Part shown: positions 9,781 to 19,271 of the stretch, in pieces
How the letters are laid out: every line of letters starts with the position of its first letter
Numbering within the stretch: the first letter of the stretch is position 1
Source of the DNA: Candidatus Epulonipiscioides saccharophilum
Lineage (GTDB): Bacteria > Bacillota > Clostridia > Lachnospirales > Cellulosilyticaceae
Assembly (NCBI GenBank): GCA_002007295.1
Contig: LNZM01000101.1
Location: forward strand, 1-43,827
Length of the DNA stretch: 43,827 bases
Direction: 5' to 3'
Position numbers and translations under genes: made by a program
Notes under the pieces: generated by a model
What the model was told of the DNA's origin: nothing
Seen by the model: the letters and a program-made list of their open reading frames with translations, nothing else
The model's database searches: none

Positions 9781-12700
9781 TCAATTTACCTGCACAATAT
9801 CATTCTCATTCAGTTTGTCATATAATTTTTTGCGCATATCTTCAACATATTTATCAATGTCTTCTTTACTTTGTAACCTCTTTGCAGGACAAAGATCATA
9901 ACGCTTAATAGATACCGACTTAAGTTGTTTTATAGATGTTCCACTAGAAGTTTTTTCTGGTTTAGGAGGAGCCATCAAAATGTCAATACGTTCACAAATA
10001 GTCTTTGTTTGGTTAAGCAATTGACTATTAATAGCATCTAAACTAGTTAATGAGATTGCATCTTTTATTTCTTCTCGTTTTCTTACAAAATAATCATCCG
10101 CTTTTTTTAACTCTTCTTTACAATTACTTCCGGCCAATGAATGTACATCACCTCTACATTGTATTCGCATATTATTTACTTCCTCTTTTTTTGCCTTTAA
10201 TAAAAGTCTATATGCATCATCTATTTTTTGTAATAAATCTGGTAAATCTTTAATACGATTATAGGGTTTAGTCAAGTTTAATATTTGGCTAACTTGATCT
10301 AAATTATCCAAAGTTTCAGTATCTGCTGAAAAATAATCTCTTTCATTTCTATAACTACTCATTTTCTTTATAGTATTATCAAATACTTGTTTTTGTGTTC
10401 TAAAGAATGTTTCGATCATTTCAGTATCTTCTGCCGTATCAAGCAACTCATCTTGTTTAGACAATATATGAGTTAATAAGGCAGTATTATTTTTTTTATG
10501 CTCTAAAATATCATCCATTAAATTATGAGCCGAAATAACTTGTTCCTTTTCTGGATACTTTTCATTTTCATAGTATTTTAATAAATTATTATAATAAGTT
10601 TGCTTTTCTTTAAATTTATCCATTATAAAATCTACAAGGTCTTTTTCATTATTAGGTATCACATTAGTGTCTAAATAATCACGTAAAAAAGTCATGGCTT
10701 TTCTAATTAACTTTTCATCAACTGGTATATGACGTACCACAGTAACTTTCTCAATCTCTACTTTTTTACGAAGATAATCTATCATTTTACGGTCGGTTTT
10801 ATCTATAATCGTGCCAGCATAATGAATTTCAATTTTTTGTTCTACTAAAAGCCTTGCAATAATGCTTGCAATATCAATCTCCCTAAATCCATATGGAATC
10901 TTAGTATATCTTCTTTGAATTTCACCCATGGATGGAGGTGATATCCTTGTGTTTTCTCGTTCTATCCAGCTAAGAACTTCAGCTAATGCCTCTTCATTGT
11001 TTTTACCAGATTCAGAGATTGTATTTTGAACAGACCCATTTAAAATTTCTAAAATATCCTTATCACTATCAGTAAAAGAATTTACTAAATTAAGCTTTGT
11101 ATATACACTGTCTACTAAAATTTTTAAGGCAAATTCAATTTTATCACGAGCATTACTGAAACTCATTTTTACTTTTTCACCACTAACATACAATTTACCC
11201 TCTAAAATAGCTTTTTCTATATATTCACGAGTTCTATCTTTTAATTGTTTTACCTCATCTTGATATTTACGTATTATATCTTGTGTTGTTTTGGGTAATT
11301 CTGAAATATTACGTTGCTTTGTAAATTTGATAATTTTCATTGCTTGTTCTATTTCTTCAAAGTAGGGTGTTTCATCCGATAATATAATGATAGCTTCTTT
11401 ACTTAGTCCGGATGTCATCAATATTTCTCTTTCGGTTTTATCATATAACTCACCTGCTTGAGTTATAATTTTAAGACACACGCCTCCACTCGACGACCCA
11501 CTTACAGTATCATCTATAAATTTGTCAAATCCAAAATCATATTTGCCATACTTAAACTTTGTATGTGTGTAAATTTCATTAAATATAGTTGCTGAAATAC
11601 TTTTTCTTATATCTTGATTGGAAATATCAACTTTTTTTATATCTCTTGCAATATCTTGTTCTTCATCTGTAAGAAAACTATATTTGTCGCTGTTTTTTGC
11701 AACATAATTTGAGCGCATAAGCCTGTCCAAAGAAGTTTTGATAGCTTCCCTAAGTTTAATTTTATCAATTCTTACATCGTCAATCATTAAATTTGAGACA
11801 TTATCAATATTTGATGGAATATCCTTATTTAAATAGCGTAATAAATACAATAGTTTTAATAAATTAACATCTTGAGGTAAAATTCCATCTCCATTCTCTG
11901 CAGCCTTTTGCGCACGATTAATTACTCGCCTAATTGTAGTATCAAGAGCATTGCTTATTGTGTCATAAAAATAATAAAATGGAACTAAAGCATGTTCATC
12001 TTTATTTTTAATGGTTTGTGTCGCAAGTTGGTAACAATCTAATAATGACCTTTCTCCGCTAGACTGATGTTTGCTTGCAATACCATAATTTCTAATCGCA
12101 TCAAAAACTTTTTGAATAATAGTAAACTGGTACGGTACAAATGGATAATTATCCACGTATTCATTCTCATCACGATATCCTTTTAAATCCATCATGCAAT
12201 CATCGCTAAATGTAAATAAATTTTTTAAAATTGCTTGCGTTTGCTTATAGTTCATAATCAATAGATTTTGGGCATTGTCATTCTTTTTAAGTATACGCTT
12301 TTTTATAACTTCATCCGCTGAAGAAGATGTCAAACTAAGTTTTGTATTAAATCTACCCAAAATACCTGAAAAATCCATCTCGTCATGTTTTGTAAAAGTA
12401 TCTATGGCTTCTTGGCTTGTCACAACAATCCATACTTGACCTTGTGATGTAGAACCCAGCTTTTCAACAATTCCTTGCAAACTTAATTTTAAATTTACAT
12501 CCGTATTAATATACTGACCTACTTCATCGATCATAAATAATAGCTTAAAATTTTTGTCTTTACTTTTTACATATTTATCAATATCGTTAGCCAACTGATC
12601 AATACTCATATCAGAATTTTCTACGCCATTAAACCAATTTCTTGCAGATGTTTCACTCATATCTAAAACTTTAATTAATACTTCCACTATATCATCTTCA

Positions 12701-13302
12701 AAAAAGGCAATGCTATCCCTTGAATCTATCCAAGCATTTCCGTTAATCTCCTCAAAAGCCTTTTCAAATTCAATTGTTTTATTGTTCTTTTCAATAAATC
12801 TTTCTAGTTTAACTATCTTTAAATCATCTCCATAATATCCTAAATGATTATAAAATACCTTGGCCATTGCTCTTACAATCGAAGCATCGTTTTTTTGACC
12901 TACTGTCGCTTTACTTATTTCAAACAAAATAGTCTCGGTAGGGTTGTCAACACATCTCTTTATAGTAGAAAAAACAGATGCGTCTTCAATTTTATCCTTA
13001 AAATATTCTATCGCACTTTTTCCGGCCACTTTTTTATTGCCTAAAAGGTATGATAACATTTTAAGAAAATGAGATTTACCACTTCCGTAAAATCCCGAAA
13101 TCCATACCCCTACTTTATTTGTTGAAGTATCAAGTGATTTTGAATAATGATCAAAAAAAGTATAAAAATGTTTTCTAAGCTCCGTTGTAATTACATATTC
13201 ACTAAGTTCTTGTTTTAGGCTTAAATCATCATCTTGGTTAACTTGGATTACACCATTAATTTGCCTATCTATATCGTTTAAAAACATATTTTTAATATTC
13301 AC
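9781..13302 (-). CDS. brxC: BREX P-loop ATPase BrxC
   Basis: This 1173-residue protein has a Walker A GFYGSGKS (residues 70-77) in the context VWISGFYGSGKSHFL and a Walker B LLFMIDEV (254-261), as in BREX-1 BrxC, a large AAA-like ATPase. Long charged helical segments fill the C-terminal half. The start is GTG, with GGAG upstream; an ATG five codons later is an alternative. It lies 15 bases after brxB. BrxC is a required core protein in characterised BREX systems and is thought to assemble with BrxB and PglZ. The family assignment is firm from length, P-loop sequence and gene order. Confidence 0.94.
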   Translation of the reverse strand: MNIKNMFLNDIDRQINGVIQVNQDDDLSLKQELSEYVITTELRKHFYTFFDHYSKSLDTSTNKVGVWISGFYGSGKSHFLKMLSYLLGNKKVAGKSAIEYFKDKIEDASVFSTIKRCVDNPTETILFEISKATVGQKNDASIVRAMAKVFYNHLGYYGDDLKIVKLERFIEKNNKTIEFEKAFEEINGNAWIDSRDSIAFFEDDIVEVLIKVLDMSETSARNWFNGVENSDMSIDQLANDIDKYVKSKDKNFKLLFMIDEVGQYINTDVNLKLSLQGIVEKLGSTSQGQVWIVVTSQEAIDTFTKHDEMDFSGILGRFNTKLSLTSSSADEVIKKRILKKNDNAQNLLIMNYKQTQAILKNLFTFSDDCMMDLKGYRDENEYVDNYPFVPYQFTIIQKVFDAIRNYGIASKHQSSGERSLLDCYQLATQTIKNKDEHALVPFYYFYDTISNALDTTIRRVINRAQKAAENGDGILPQDVNLLKLLYLLRYLNKDIPSNIDNVSNLMIDDVRIDKIKLREAIKTSLDRLMRSNYVAKNSDKYSFLTDEEQDIARDIKKVDISNQDIRKSISATIFNEIYTHTKFKYGKYDFGFDKFIDDTVSGSSSGGVCLKIITQAGELYDKTEREILMTSGLSKEAIIILSDETPYFEEIEQAMKIIKFTKQRNISELPKTTQDIIRKYQDEVKQLKDRTREYIEKAILEGKLYVSGEKVKMSFSNARDKIEFALKILVDSVYTKLNLVNSFTDSDKDILEILNGSVQNTISESGKNNEEALAEVLSWIERENTRISPPSMGEIQRRYTKIPYGFREIDIASIIARLLVEQKIEIHYAGTIIDKTDRKMIDYLRKKVEIEKVTVVRHIPVDEKLIRKAMTFLRDYLDTNVIPNNEKDLVDFIMDKFKEKQTYYNNLLKYYENEKYPEKEQVISAHNLMDDILEHKKNNTALLTHILSKQDELLDTAEDTEMIETFFRTQKQVFDNTIKKMSSYRNERDYFSADTETLDNLDQVSQILNLTKPYNRIKDLPDLLQKIDDAYRLLLKAKKEEVNNMRIQCRGDVHSLAGSNCKEELKKADDYFVRKREEIKDAISLTSLDAINSQLLNQTKTICERIDILMAPPKPEKTSSGTSIKQLKSVSIKRYDLCPAKRLQSKEDIDKYVEDMRKKLYDKLNENDIVQVN

Positions 13303-13317
13303 ACTTTTTTCTCCAAT

Positions 13318-13869
13318 CTACAACAAGTTAAACGCTCTATAATAATGGCCATCAATAAATTTGCCGAATAACTTTGGACTGATTCCGTCATATTCTCCTG
13401 GATAGAAGACTACAACAGGAACATCAAAAAAATGTAGCTGCATATTTTCTAATAAATTATGTGACCTCATATAAGGAAACACTTTTCCCACTCCGGATAA
13501 AATTACTACATCACCAAATTTATGATTATCATATTTCATTTTTTCTACAAAAGCGTCAGGAGTTGCTATCTTTTGTATTTGTGTTAAAAGGTATTCTTTG
13601 CCCTTTTTCTCTTCTACTGAAGCTACATTTTTTAAAACTCGTTTGCTTTCTAAAATATCTAAAAAAATACGATATAGGTCATATTCAATAATGTGGATCT
13701 TCTCATCATATTTAAGATTTTTGATATAGTTTCTTATTCTCATTTCATGCTTTGGGTCATAACAGAAAAAGTGAAATCCAACTTCATTGCTTAACCCTTT
13801 ATTAGACAAAAAATCTTTATCTGAAATTCTATTTTTAATTAACTCTAATCGTTCATCAATATTTTCCAT
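13318..13869 (-). CDS. brxB: BREX protein BrxB (DUF1788 family)
   Basis: This 183-residue protein has the DUF1788 signature near its C-terminus: VVILSGVGKVFPYMRSH, then VPVVVFYPGEYDG and a closing FGKFIDGHYYRAF. It is the first gene of the operon. ATG is preceded by GAGG, with a consensus promoter about 33 bases upstream of the start. In canonical type 1 systems brxA (DUF1819, about 200 residues) would precede it, but the 246 bases up to nhaC contain no such ORF. BrxB is a small structural core protein needed for methylation in studied systems; its biochemical activity is not known. Confidence 0.92.
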   Translation of the reverse strand: MENIDERLELIKNRISDKDFLSNKGLSNEVGFHFFCYDPKHEMRIRNYIKNLKYDEKIHIIEYDLYRIFLDILESKRVLKNVASVEEKKGKEYLLTQIQKIATPDAFVEKMKYDNHKFGDVVILSGVGKVFPYMRSHNLLENMQLHFFDVPVVVFYPGEYDGISPKLFGKFIDGHYYRAFNLL

Positions 13870-13902
13870 TTTAGTACCTCATTAAAAATTCCAAAAACTT
13901 TA

Positions 13903-13931
13903 ATTATATTATATTAATTTAAATTTTTCAA
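13903..13931 (-). promoter_or_regulatory. BREX operon promoter
   Basis: On the minus strand a -35 TTGAAA (13926-13931) and a -10 TATAAT (13903-13908) are separated by 17 bases. The -10 lies 33 bases before the brxB ATG. This is a near-consensus housekeeping promoter, so the island should be expressed without a host read-through. Confidence 0.8.
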
Positions 13932-13965
13932 GGAATGGTTATACGCTTAATATTCTTACCATTTT

Positions 13966-14033
13966 TTTGCAACAATAAACCGATTTTAAGCAAATTTTAA
14001 TATTTTCAAGCAAATTTGGGACCTCTTTGCAAC
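13966..14033. promoter_or_regulatory. Nested repeats upstream of the BREX promoter
   Basis: Two direct copies of AAGCAAATTT (13988-13997 and 14008-14017) sit exactly 20 bases apart, and two copies of TTTGCAAC (13966-13973 and 14026-14033) lie outside them. All lie upstream of the -35 box. The 20-bp spacing, about two helical turns, would suit binding of a regulator to one DNA face. No regulator gene is adjacent, so function is speculative. Confidence 0.35.
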
Positions 14034-14050
14034 TTTCTGACCTCGAATCT

Positions 14051-14092
14051 AAAAAAAAGTACCTGCTATAATTTGAAATTAAGCTAGGTACT
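14051..14092 (-). terminator. Rho-independent terminator of nhaC
   Basis: On the minus strand the stem AGTACCT-A-GC / GC-AGGTACT, with a single bulge and a 16-base loop, is followed by eight T residues. It lies just after the nhaC stop and isolates nhaC from the BREX operon downstream. Its left arm overlaps the right 19-nt repeat. Confidence 0.8.
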
Positions 14093-14094
14093 CT
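14076..14094 (+). repeat. Right 19-nt direct repeat flanking the BREX/GNAT island
   Basis: AAATTAAGCTAGGTACTCT is 18/19 identical to 3140-3158. It overlaps one arm of the nhaC terminator. The segment between the two copies contains all the BREX and GNAT genes and nothing else. Confidence 0.5.
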
Positions 14095-14115
14095 CATAAT
14101 TTTTATTTGGTTAAA

Positions 14116-15489
14116 TTAAGCCGCAACTTCATCTTGAGACTTATTTTTTACTTTAGGCTTTGGAAACCCTATTAGGATAAACACAACCCCAAAAACAAGC
14201 ATTAATAAAGAATACCAGTTATAAGGCATTACGGACGCAGCGCCAATATGGTTCAGCCCAGCGACAGCTAGTAAACCTTGGACAGCTAGCAACTGACTAG
14301 CATAAGGTATCAAACCGCTAGCGGCAGAAGCGAAAATATCTAAGATACTCGCAACTCTTTGCGGTGCTATATCATATTCTTTGGATATATCTTTAGCAAT
14401 AGGGCCGGCGGCGATTATCGCTACGGTATTGTTAGTTGTGGCCATATCTAATAAGCTAACTAAAGCAGCGATGCTAAGTTCTCCACCTTTGGCGGTTTTT
14501 GTTTTAGAGGTCAATTTTTCTAACAACCATTCTATTCCGTTTAAATCTTGCATTAATTTTACGAGTCCACCAACTACGATTGCAATCATAGCTGTGTCCA
14601 TCATACTGGTTATTCCTTGATGAACTAGCGTAAACGATTCTACTAAAGTGAAACTTCCTTGTAACCATCCAACAATTAATCCCACAGCTATGCTGATAGA
14701 TAAGGATGTAGCGACATGGTAACCTATTAAAGACAAAGTTACGACCACTATGTAAGGCAACAACTTAATTAAATTTCCTATTGCGAAAACCGAGTCACCG
14801 GCTGTCGTAGCTAAAACTTCGGTAATTTTGGCCGGATCAACAGGGACTAGCATTAGGAATAAAATATTCAAAATAACGGCTGGCAAAACCATTAATATAT
14901 TAAATTTAAATTTATCTCTCATAGCTACGCCCTGTGTCCTTGTAGCTGCGATTGTTGTGTCGGATATAAATGAAAGGTTGTCTCCGAACATTGCGCCACC
15001 GACTGCAGCTCCGCACGTTAAAGCTATATTAATATCGGCGGCCTGAGCGATACCGATCGCAATTGGGATTACAGCTCCGATTGTGCCCATGGACGTACCC
15101 ATAGAAAAACTTAAAATACATGCTACGATAAATATTCCAGGTAAAATCATGTTGGCTGGCAATATCGTTAACCCAATATTTTTTACGCTGTCAACTGCTC
15201 CCATGGACCCAGCTACACCATAAAATGCTCCGGCTAATATGAATATCACTATCATTAAAATCAAAGTGTGCTCGCCAGCACCTTTACAGAAAATATTCAT
15301 TTTCTCTTCAAATGTTTTTCTTTTTGTTTTATCTTCATGTACTATACAAAAGGCTATAGCCGTAGATATCAATACTCCTACTAAAATTGGTAATTTACTG
15401 AAGTCTCCTGTTATTAGGCCTATAGAAAAAAATAATACTAAAAAAGCTATTAAAGGTATTAATCCTCTAAAACTTCCTTTATTATCCAC
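14116..15489 (-). CDS. nhaC: NhaC-family Na+/H+ antiporter
   Basis: This 457-residue polytopic membrane protein has about eleven hydrophobic segments. Family-type motifs are visible: SFSMGTSMGTIGAVIPIAIG (about residues 127-146), GAAVGGAMFGDNLSFISDTT and LDMATTNNTVAIIAAGPIAK. It should exchange Na+ for H+ (or a related substrate pair) across the membrane for pH and sodium homeostasis. The start is GTG with AAGGAGG six bases upstream. A candidate promoter lies at 15552-15580. It is monocistronic, with its own terminator. Related transporters for malate/lactate or tyrosine cannot be excluded by sequence reading. Confidence 0.85.
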   Translation of the reverse strand: MDNKGSFRGLIPLIAFLVLFFSIGLITGDFSKLPILVGVLISTAIAFCIVHEDKTKRKTFEEKMNIFCKGAGEHTLILMIVIFILAGAFYGVAGSMGAVDSVKNIGLTILPANMILPGIFIVACILSFSMGTSMGTIGAVIPIAIGIAQAADINIALTCGAAVGGAMFGDNLSFISDTTIAATRTQGVAMRDKFKFNILMVLPAVILNILFLMLVPVDPAKITEVLATTAGDSVFAIGNLIKLLPYIVVVTLSLIGYHVATSLSISIAVGLIVGWLQGSFTLVESFTLVHQGITSMMDTAMIAIVVGGLVKLMQDLNGIEWLLEKLTSKTKTAKGGELSIAALVSLLDMATTNNTVAIIAAGPIAKDISKEYDIAPQRVASILDIFASAASGLIPYASQLLAVQGLLAVAGLNHIGAASVMPYNWYSLLMLVFGVVFILIGFPKPKVKNKSQDEVAA

Positions 15490-15551
15490 TTTTTACCTCC
15501 TTGTTTTGCTCTATCATTTTTTGAAGAGCAATTATGTATTTATACGTTGCT

Positions 15552-15580
15552 ATTTTACTATAGTTTTGAAAATATTGCAA
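15552..15580 (-). promoter_or_regulatory. Candidate nhaC promoter
   Basis: On the minus strand TTGCAA (15575-15580) and TAAAAT (15552-15557) are 17 bases apart, about 60 bases upstream of the nhaC GTG. The match to consensus is moderate. Confidence 0.5.
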
Positions 15581-15760
15581 TCTTTTTTAATTACCAATTT
15601 TAGGAAAAAATACAGCATCCTTCTATATATGTACCGATCATTTCATTGCTGTACTTTTACGCTCGACTTTAAATTGTTGTTCAATTACCATTGACTTGTA
15701 CGTGCTCTGTTATTTTATCGTAATCTTATTATTGTATATTTAACTTAGATCAAATCAATT

Positions 15761-15810
15761 TTGATACATAACTACATAATGAAGTCGATTTGTATACATA
15801 ATTACATAAT
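15761..15810 (+). repeat. Imperfect tandem direct repeat in the nhaC-rpsL intergenic region
   Basis: TTGATACATAACTACATAAT (15761-15780) is followed about 30 bases later by TGTATACATAATTACATAAT (15791-15810). It lies in the 526-base nhaC-rpsL gap, about 80 bases upstream of the str promoter. The rest of that gap holds the two promoters and AT-rich sequence with no gene. Confidence 0.55.
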
Positions 15811-15891
15811 AAAAAAGAAGAAACTCATTCCGAATCTCTTCTATTCCTTCCTTATAAATTAGATAAAATTAAAAAAATACATAATTTTCCC

Positions 15892-15920
15892 TTGACATTT
15901 CTAAAACTCGGTGCTAGAAT
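15892..15920 (+). promoter_or_regulatory. str operon promoter
   Basis: TTGACA (15892-15897) and TAGAAT (15915-15920) are separated by 17 bases, about 95 bases before the rpsL ATG. The near-consensus match fits a ribosomal-protein operon. Transcription therefore starts here and not from an upstream rpoBC, which is absent. Confidence 0.85.
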
Positions 15921-16015
15921 CGATCCGTATGGCTGTTGTGTTGGCTAGGCTAGCATTAATAGACAGACTATTTTTTTAAACTAAATTCATACAAATTAAG
16001 CAAGGAGGTGCCGGA

Positions 16016-16432
16016 ATGCCTACATTTAACCAGTTAGTGCGTAAAGGTAGAAAAACAATTGAGAAAAAATCTACTGCTCCAGCTTTGCAAAAAGGCTACA
16101 ACTCTCTTAAGAAGAAATCCACAGATATTTCTTCTCCACAAAAAAGAGGAGTTTGTACAGCAGTAAAAACAGCTACTCCGAAAAAACCGAACTCTGCTCT
16201 TCGTAAAATTGCGAGGGTTAGACTTACTAACGGAATCGAAGTAACCGCTTATATTCCAGGAGAAGGCCACAATTTACAGGAGCACAGTGTTGTTCTTATT
16301 CGTGGCGGAAGGGTAAAAGACTTACCAGGTACTCGTTATCACATTATCCGTGGTACACTAGATACAGCAGGCGTTGCGAAAAGATCGCAATCTAGATCCA
16401 AATACGGAGCTAAGAGACCTAAGAAAAAGTAA
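16016..16432 (+). CDS. rpsL: 30S ribosomal protein S12
   Basis: S12 of 138 residues, from [13 protein letters not shown] to the basic tail YGAKRPKKK. It lies at the decoding centre of the small subunit. The loops where streptomycin-resistance changes usually occur read [11 protein letters not shown] and GGRVKDLPG, both wild-type. ATG follows AAGGAGGTG. It is the first gene of the str operon and is followed by an unusually long, structured 154-base gap before rpsG. Confidence 0.98.
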   Translation: MPTFNQLVRKGRKTIEKKSTAPALQKGYNSLKKKSTDISSPQKRGVCTAVKTATPKKPNSALRKIARVRLTNGIEVTAYIPGEGHNLQEHSVVLIRGGRVKDLPGTRYHIIRGTLDTAGVAKRSQSRSKYGAKRPKKK

Positions 16433-16460
16433 TATAAAAAATTTTAAAAAATATGATAAT

Positions 16461-16545
16461 CGCCCGGCACCAACTATATAGCTTAGTTTATAATAAAATA
16501 GATTAGTAAAGGGCGCGCACGACTCACATTTTTTTAATGTGGGCG
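16461..16545 (+). promoter_or_regulatory. Structured rpsL-rpsG intercistronic region, possible S7 autoregulatory site
   Basis: An 8-bp hairpin, CTCACATT (16523-16530) with AATGTGGG (16536-16543), lies 30 bases before the rpsG Shine-Dalgarno. CGCCC (16461-16465) can pair with GGGCG at either 16511-16515 or 16541-16545. The second pairing would break the hairpin. In E. coli S7 represses its operon by binding the S12-S7 intercistronic RNA. An equivalent role here is an inference. Confidence 0.4.
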
Positions 16546-16574
16546 AGTACCGTTGATTTATCAAATTTAGTTAA

Positions 16575-17057
<483 letters not shown>

Positions 17058-17086
17058 TAAGGCACGAAGCCTAAAGGAGGAATAAC

Positions 17087-19168
17087 ATGGCAGGAAGAGA
17101 ATATCCGCTCGAAAGAACTAGAAATATTGGTATCATGGCTCACATTGATGCCGGGAAGACAACATTGACTGAGCGTATTTTATTCTACACTGGAAGAAAT
17201 CACAAAATCGGCGAAACTCATGAAGGTGGAGCTACGATGGACTGGATGGAACAAGAAAAGGAGCGTGGTATAACAATAACCTCAGCAGCGACTACTTGTT
17301 TCTGGAACAATAATCGAATAAACATTATTGATACACCAGGTCACGTTGACTTTACAGTAGAAGTTGAGCGTTCTTTGAGAGTTCTAGACAGTGCTGTTGG
17401 TGTCTTTTGTGCAAAAGGTGGCGTAGAGCCGCAATCTGAAACAGTGTGGAGACAAGCAGACAAATATAACGTACCGAGAATGGCATTTGTAAACAAGATG
17501 GACATAATGGGTGCAGATTTTTACAACACGGTTGATATGATGAGAGATAGATTAGGGACGAATGCGATACCGGTACAATTACCGATTGGTGCAGAAGACG
17601 AATTTATCGGATTGGTTGACCTTTTAGAAAATAAGGCTTATGTTTATAAAGACAATCTTGGACAAGAAGTTACAGAGGTCGAAATCCCAGATGATCTTAA
17701 GGAAAAAGCCGCTCAATTTAGAGAAGAAGCAATCGATGCTATCGCTAGTGTTGACGATGATTTGGCCGAAAAATATTTAGAAGGAGAAGAACTAACTCTG
17801 GATGAATTGAAAAAAGGCCTAAGAAAAGCAGTAATCGACGGTACAATTGTGCCGGTATTATGCGGTTCTGCTTATAAAAATAAGGGTGTACAAAGACTAT
17901 TAGATGCTGTCATCGAATATATGCCCGCACCGACAGATATCGAAGCAATAAAAGGTGTAGATCCAGATGACGGAGAACCGATGGTGAGACATGCATCGGA
18001 TGAAGAACCGTTTTCTGCATTAGCCTTTAAAATCATGACCGATCCATTTGTAGGAAAGTTAGCATTCTTTAGAGTTTATTCTGGTACACTAGAAGCAGGA
18101 TCATATGTATATAATTCTGTTAAAGGTAAAAAAGAGAGAATTGGACGTATCGTTCAGATGCACGCCAACTCTAGACAGGATATATCCAAAGTTTATGCTG
18201 GAGACATTGCTGCAGCAGTTGGCCTAAAAGGGACGACTACCGGCGATACTCTTTGTTTTGAAGATGACCCTGTTATACTAGAATCTATGGTATTCCCTGA
18301 GCCTGTTATCTCAGTTGCTATAGAGCCAAAAACTAAAGCTGGCCAGGAAAAAATGGGTATAGCTTTATCTAAATTAGCAGAAGAAGATCCAACCTTCAAA
18401 GCTTATACAGATCAAGAAACTGGACAGACTATTATCGCCGGAATGGGCGAGCTTCACCTTGAGATTATCGTAGATAGACTTTTACGTGAATTTAAAGTAG
18501 AAGCTAATGTTGGTGCTCCTCAAGTTGCTTACAAAGAGACTTTGGCCAAAGATGTCGATGTCGATTCTAAGTTCGTTCGTCAATCTGGTGGTAGCGGTCA
18601 GTACGGACACTGTAAAGTTAGATTCTCTAGACTTGACCCTAACTCTGAAAAAACTTATGAATTTAAGAGTTCCGTTGTCGGTGGATCTATTCCAAAAGAA
18701 TATATTCCAGCCGTTGACAAAGGTATTAGAGAAGCTATGACTAGTGGTCCATTAGCTGGATATGAAGTTCTTGGTGTTATGGCTGATTGCTACGATGGAT
18801 CCTATCATGATGTTGACTCATCTGAGTTGGCGTTTAAAATTGCTGGTTCCATGGCATTTAAAGATGCTATGAAAAAAGCCGGCGGATTACTACTAGAACC
18901 TATAATGAAAGTTGTAGTTATCGTTCCGGAAGATTACATGGGAGATGTTATAGGTAACCTTAACTCTCGTCGTGGTAGAATCGAAGGAATGGAAGCTCGT
19001 AACGGTGCTCAGGAAATTAGAGCATTGGTTCCATTAGCTGAAATGTTTGGTTACGCCACAGACCTTCGTTCTAGAACACAAGGCCGTGGTAACTATTCTA
19101 TGGAGTTTCATCATTATGAACAATGTCCAAAGAGTATTCAGGACAAAGTTGTAGCAGACGGAAAATAA
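17087..19168 (+). CDS. fusA: Elongation factor G
   Basis: This 693-residue translocase GTPase has all G motifs: AHIDAGKTT (residues 18-26), DTPGHVDF and NKMD. Domains II-V follow, including [14 protein letters not shown] and [14 protein letters not shown] at the C-terminus. It catalyses ribosomal translocation and, with RRF, recycling. ATG is preceded by GGAGG. It is third in the str operon, with a 103-base gap before tuf. Confidence 0.98.
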   Translation: MAGREYPLERTRNIGIMAHIDAGKTTLTERILFYTGRNHKIGETHEGGATMDWMEQEKERGITITSAATTCFWNNNRINIIDTPGHVDFTVEVERSLRVLDSAVGVFCAKGGVEPQSETVWRQADKYNVPRMAFVNKMDIMGADFYNTVDMMRDRLGTNAIPVQLPIGAEDEFIGLVDLLENKAYVYKDNLGQEVTEVEIPDDLKEKAAQFREEAIDAIASVDDDLAEKYLEGEELTLDELKKGLRKAVIDGTIVPVLCGSAYKNKGVQRLLDAVIEYMPAPTDIEAIKGVDPDDGEPMVRHASDEEPFSALAFKIMTDPFVGKLAFFRVYSGTLEAGSYVYNSVKGKKERIGRIVQMHANSRQDISKVYAGDIAAAVGLKGTTTGDTLCFEDDPVILESMVFPEPVISVAIEPKTKAGQEKMGIALSKLAEEDPTFKAYTDQETGQTIIAGMGELHLEIIVDRLLREFKVEANVGAPQVAYKETLAKDVDVDSKFVRQSGGSGQYGHCKVRFSRLDPNSEKTYEFKSSVVGGSIPKEYIPAVDKGIREAMTSGPLAGYEVLGVMADCYDGSYHDVDSSELAFKIAGSMAFKDAMKKAGGLLLEPIMKVVVIVPEDYMGDVIGNLNSRRGRIEGMEARNGAQEIRALVPLAEMFGYATDLRSRTQGRGNYSMEFHHYEQCPKSIQDKVVADGK

Positions 19169-19271
19169 ATTAAAATTAGGTAGAATAATTCCAACAATAA
19201 TTGGAAATAATTATATTAAAACTAACTGAAGTTATATAAACTCAGTTGCATTTCAAGGAGGATTTTTTAAA

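Noticed and set aside
16016-16432. Streptomycin-resistance alleles in S12
   Set aside because: The PKKPNS and GGRVKDLPG loops are wild-type.
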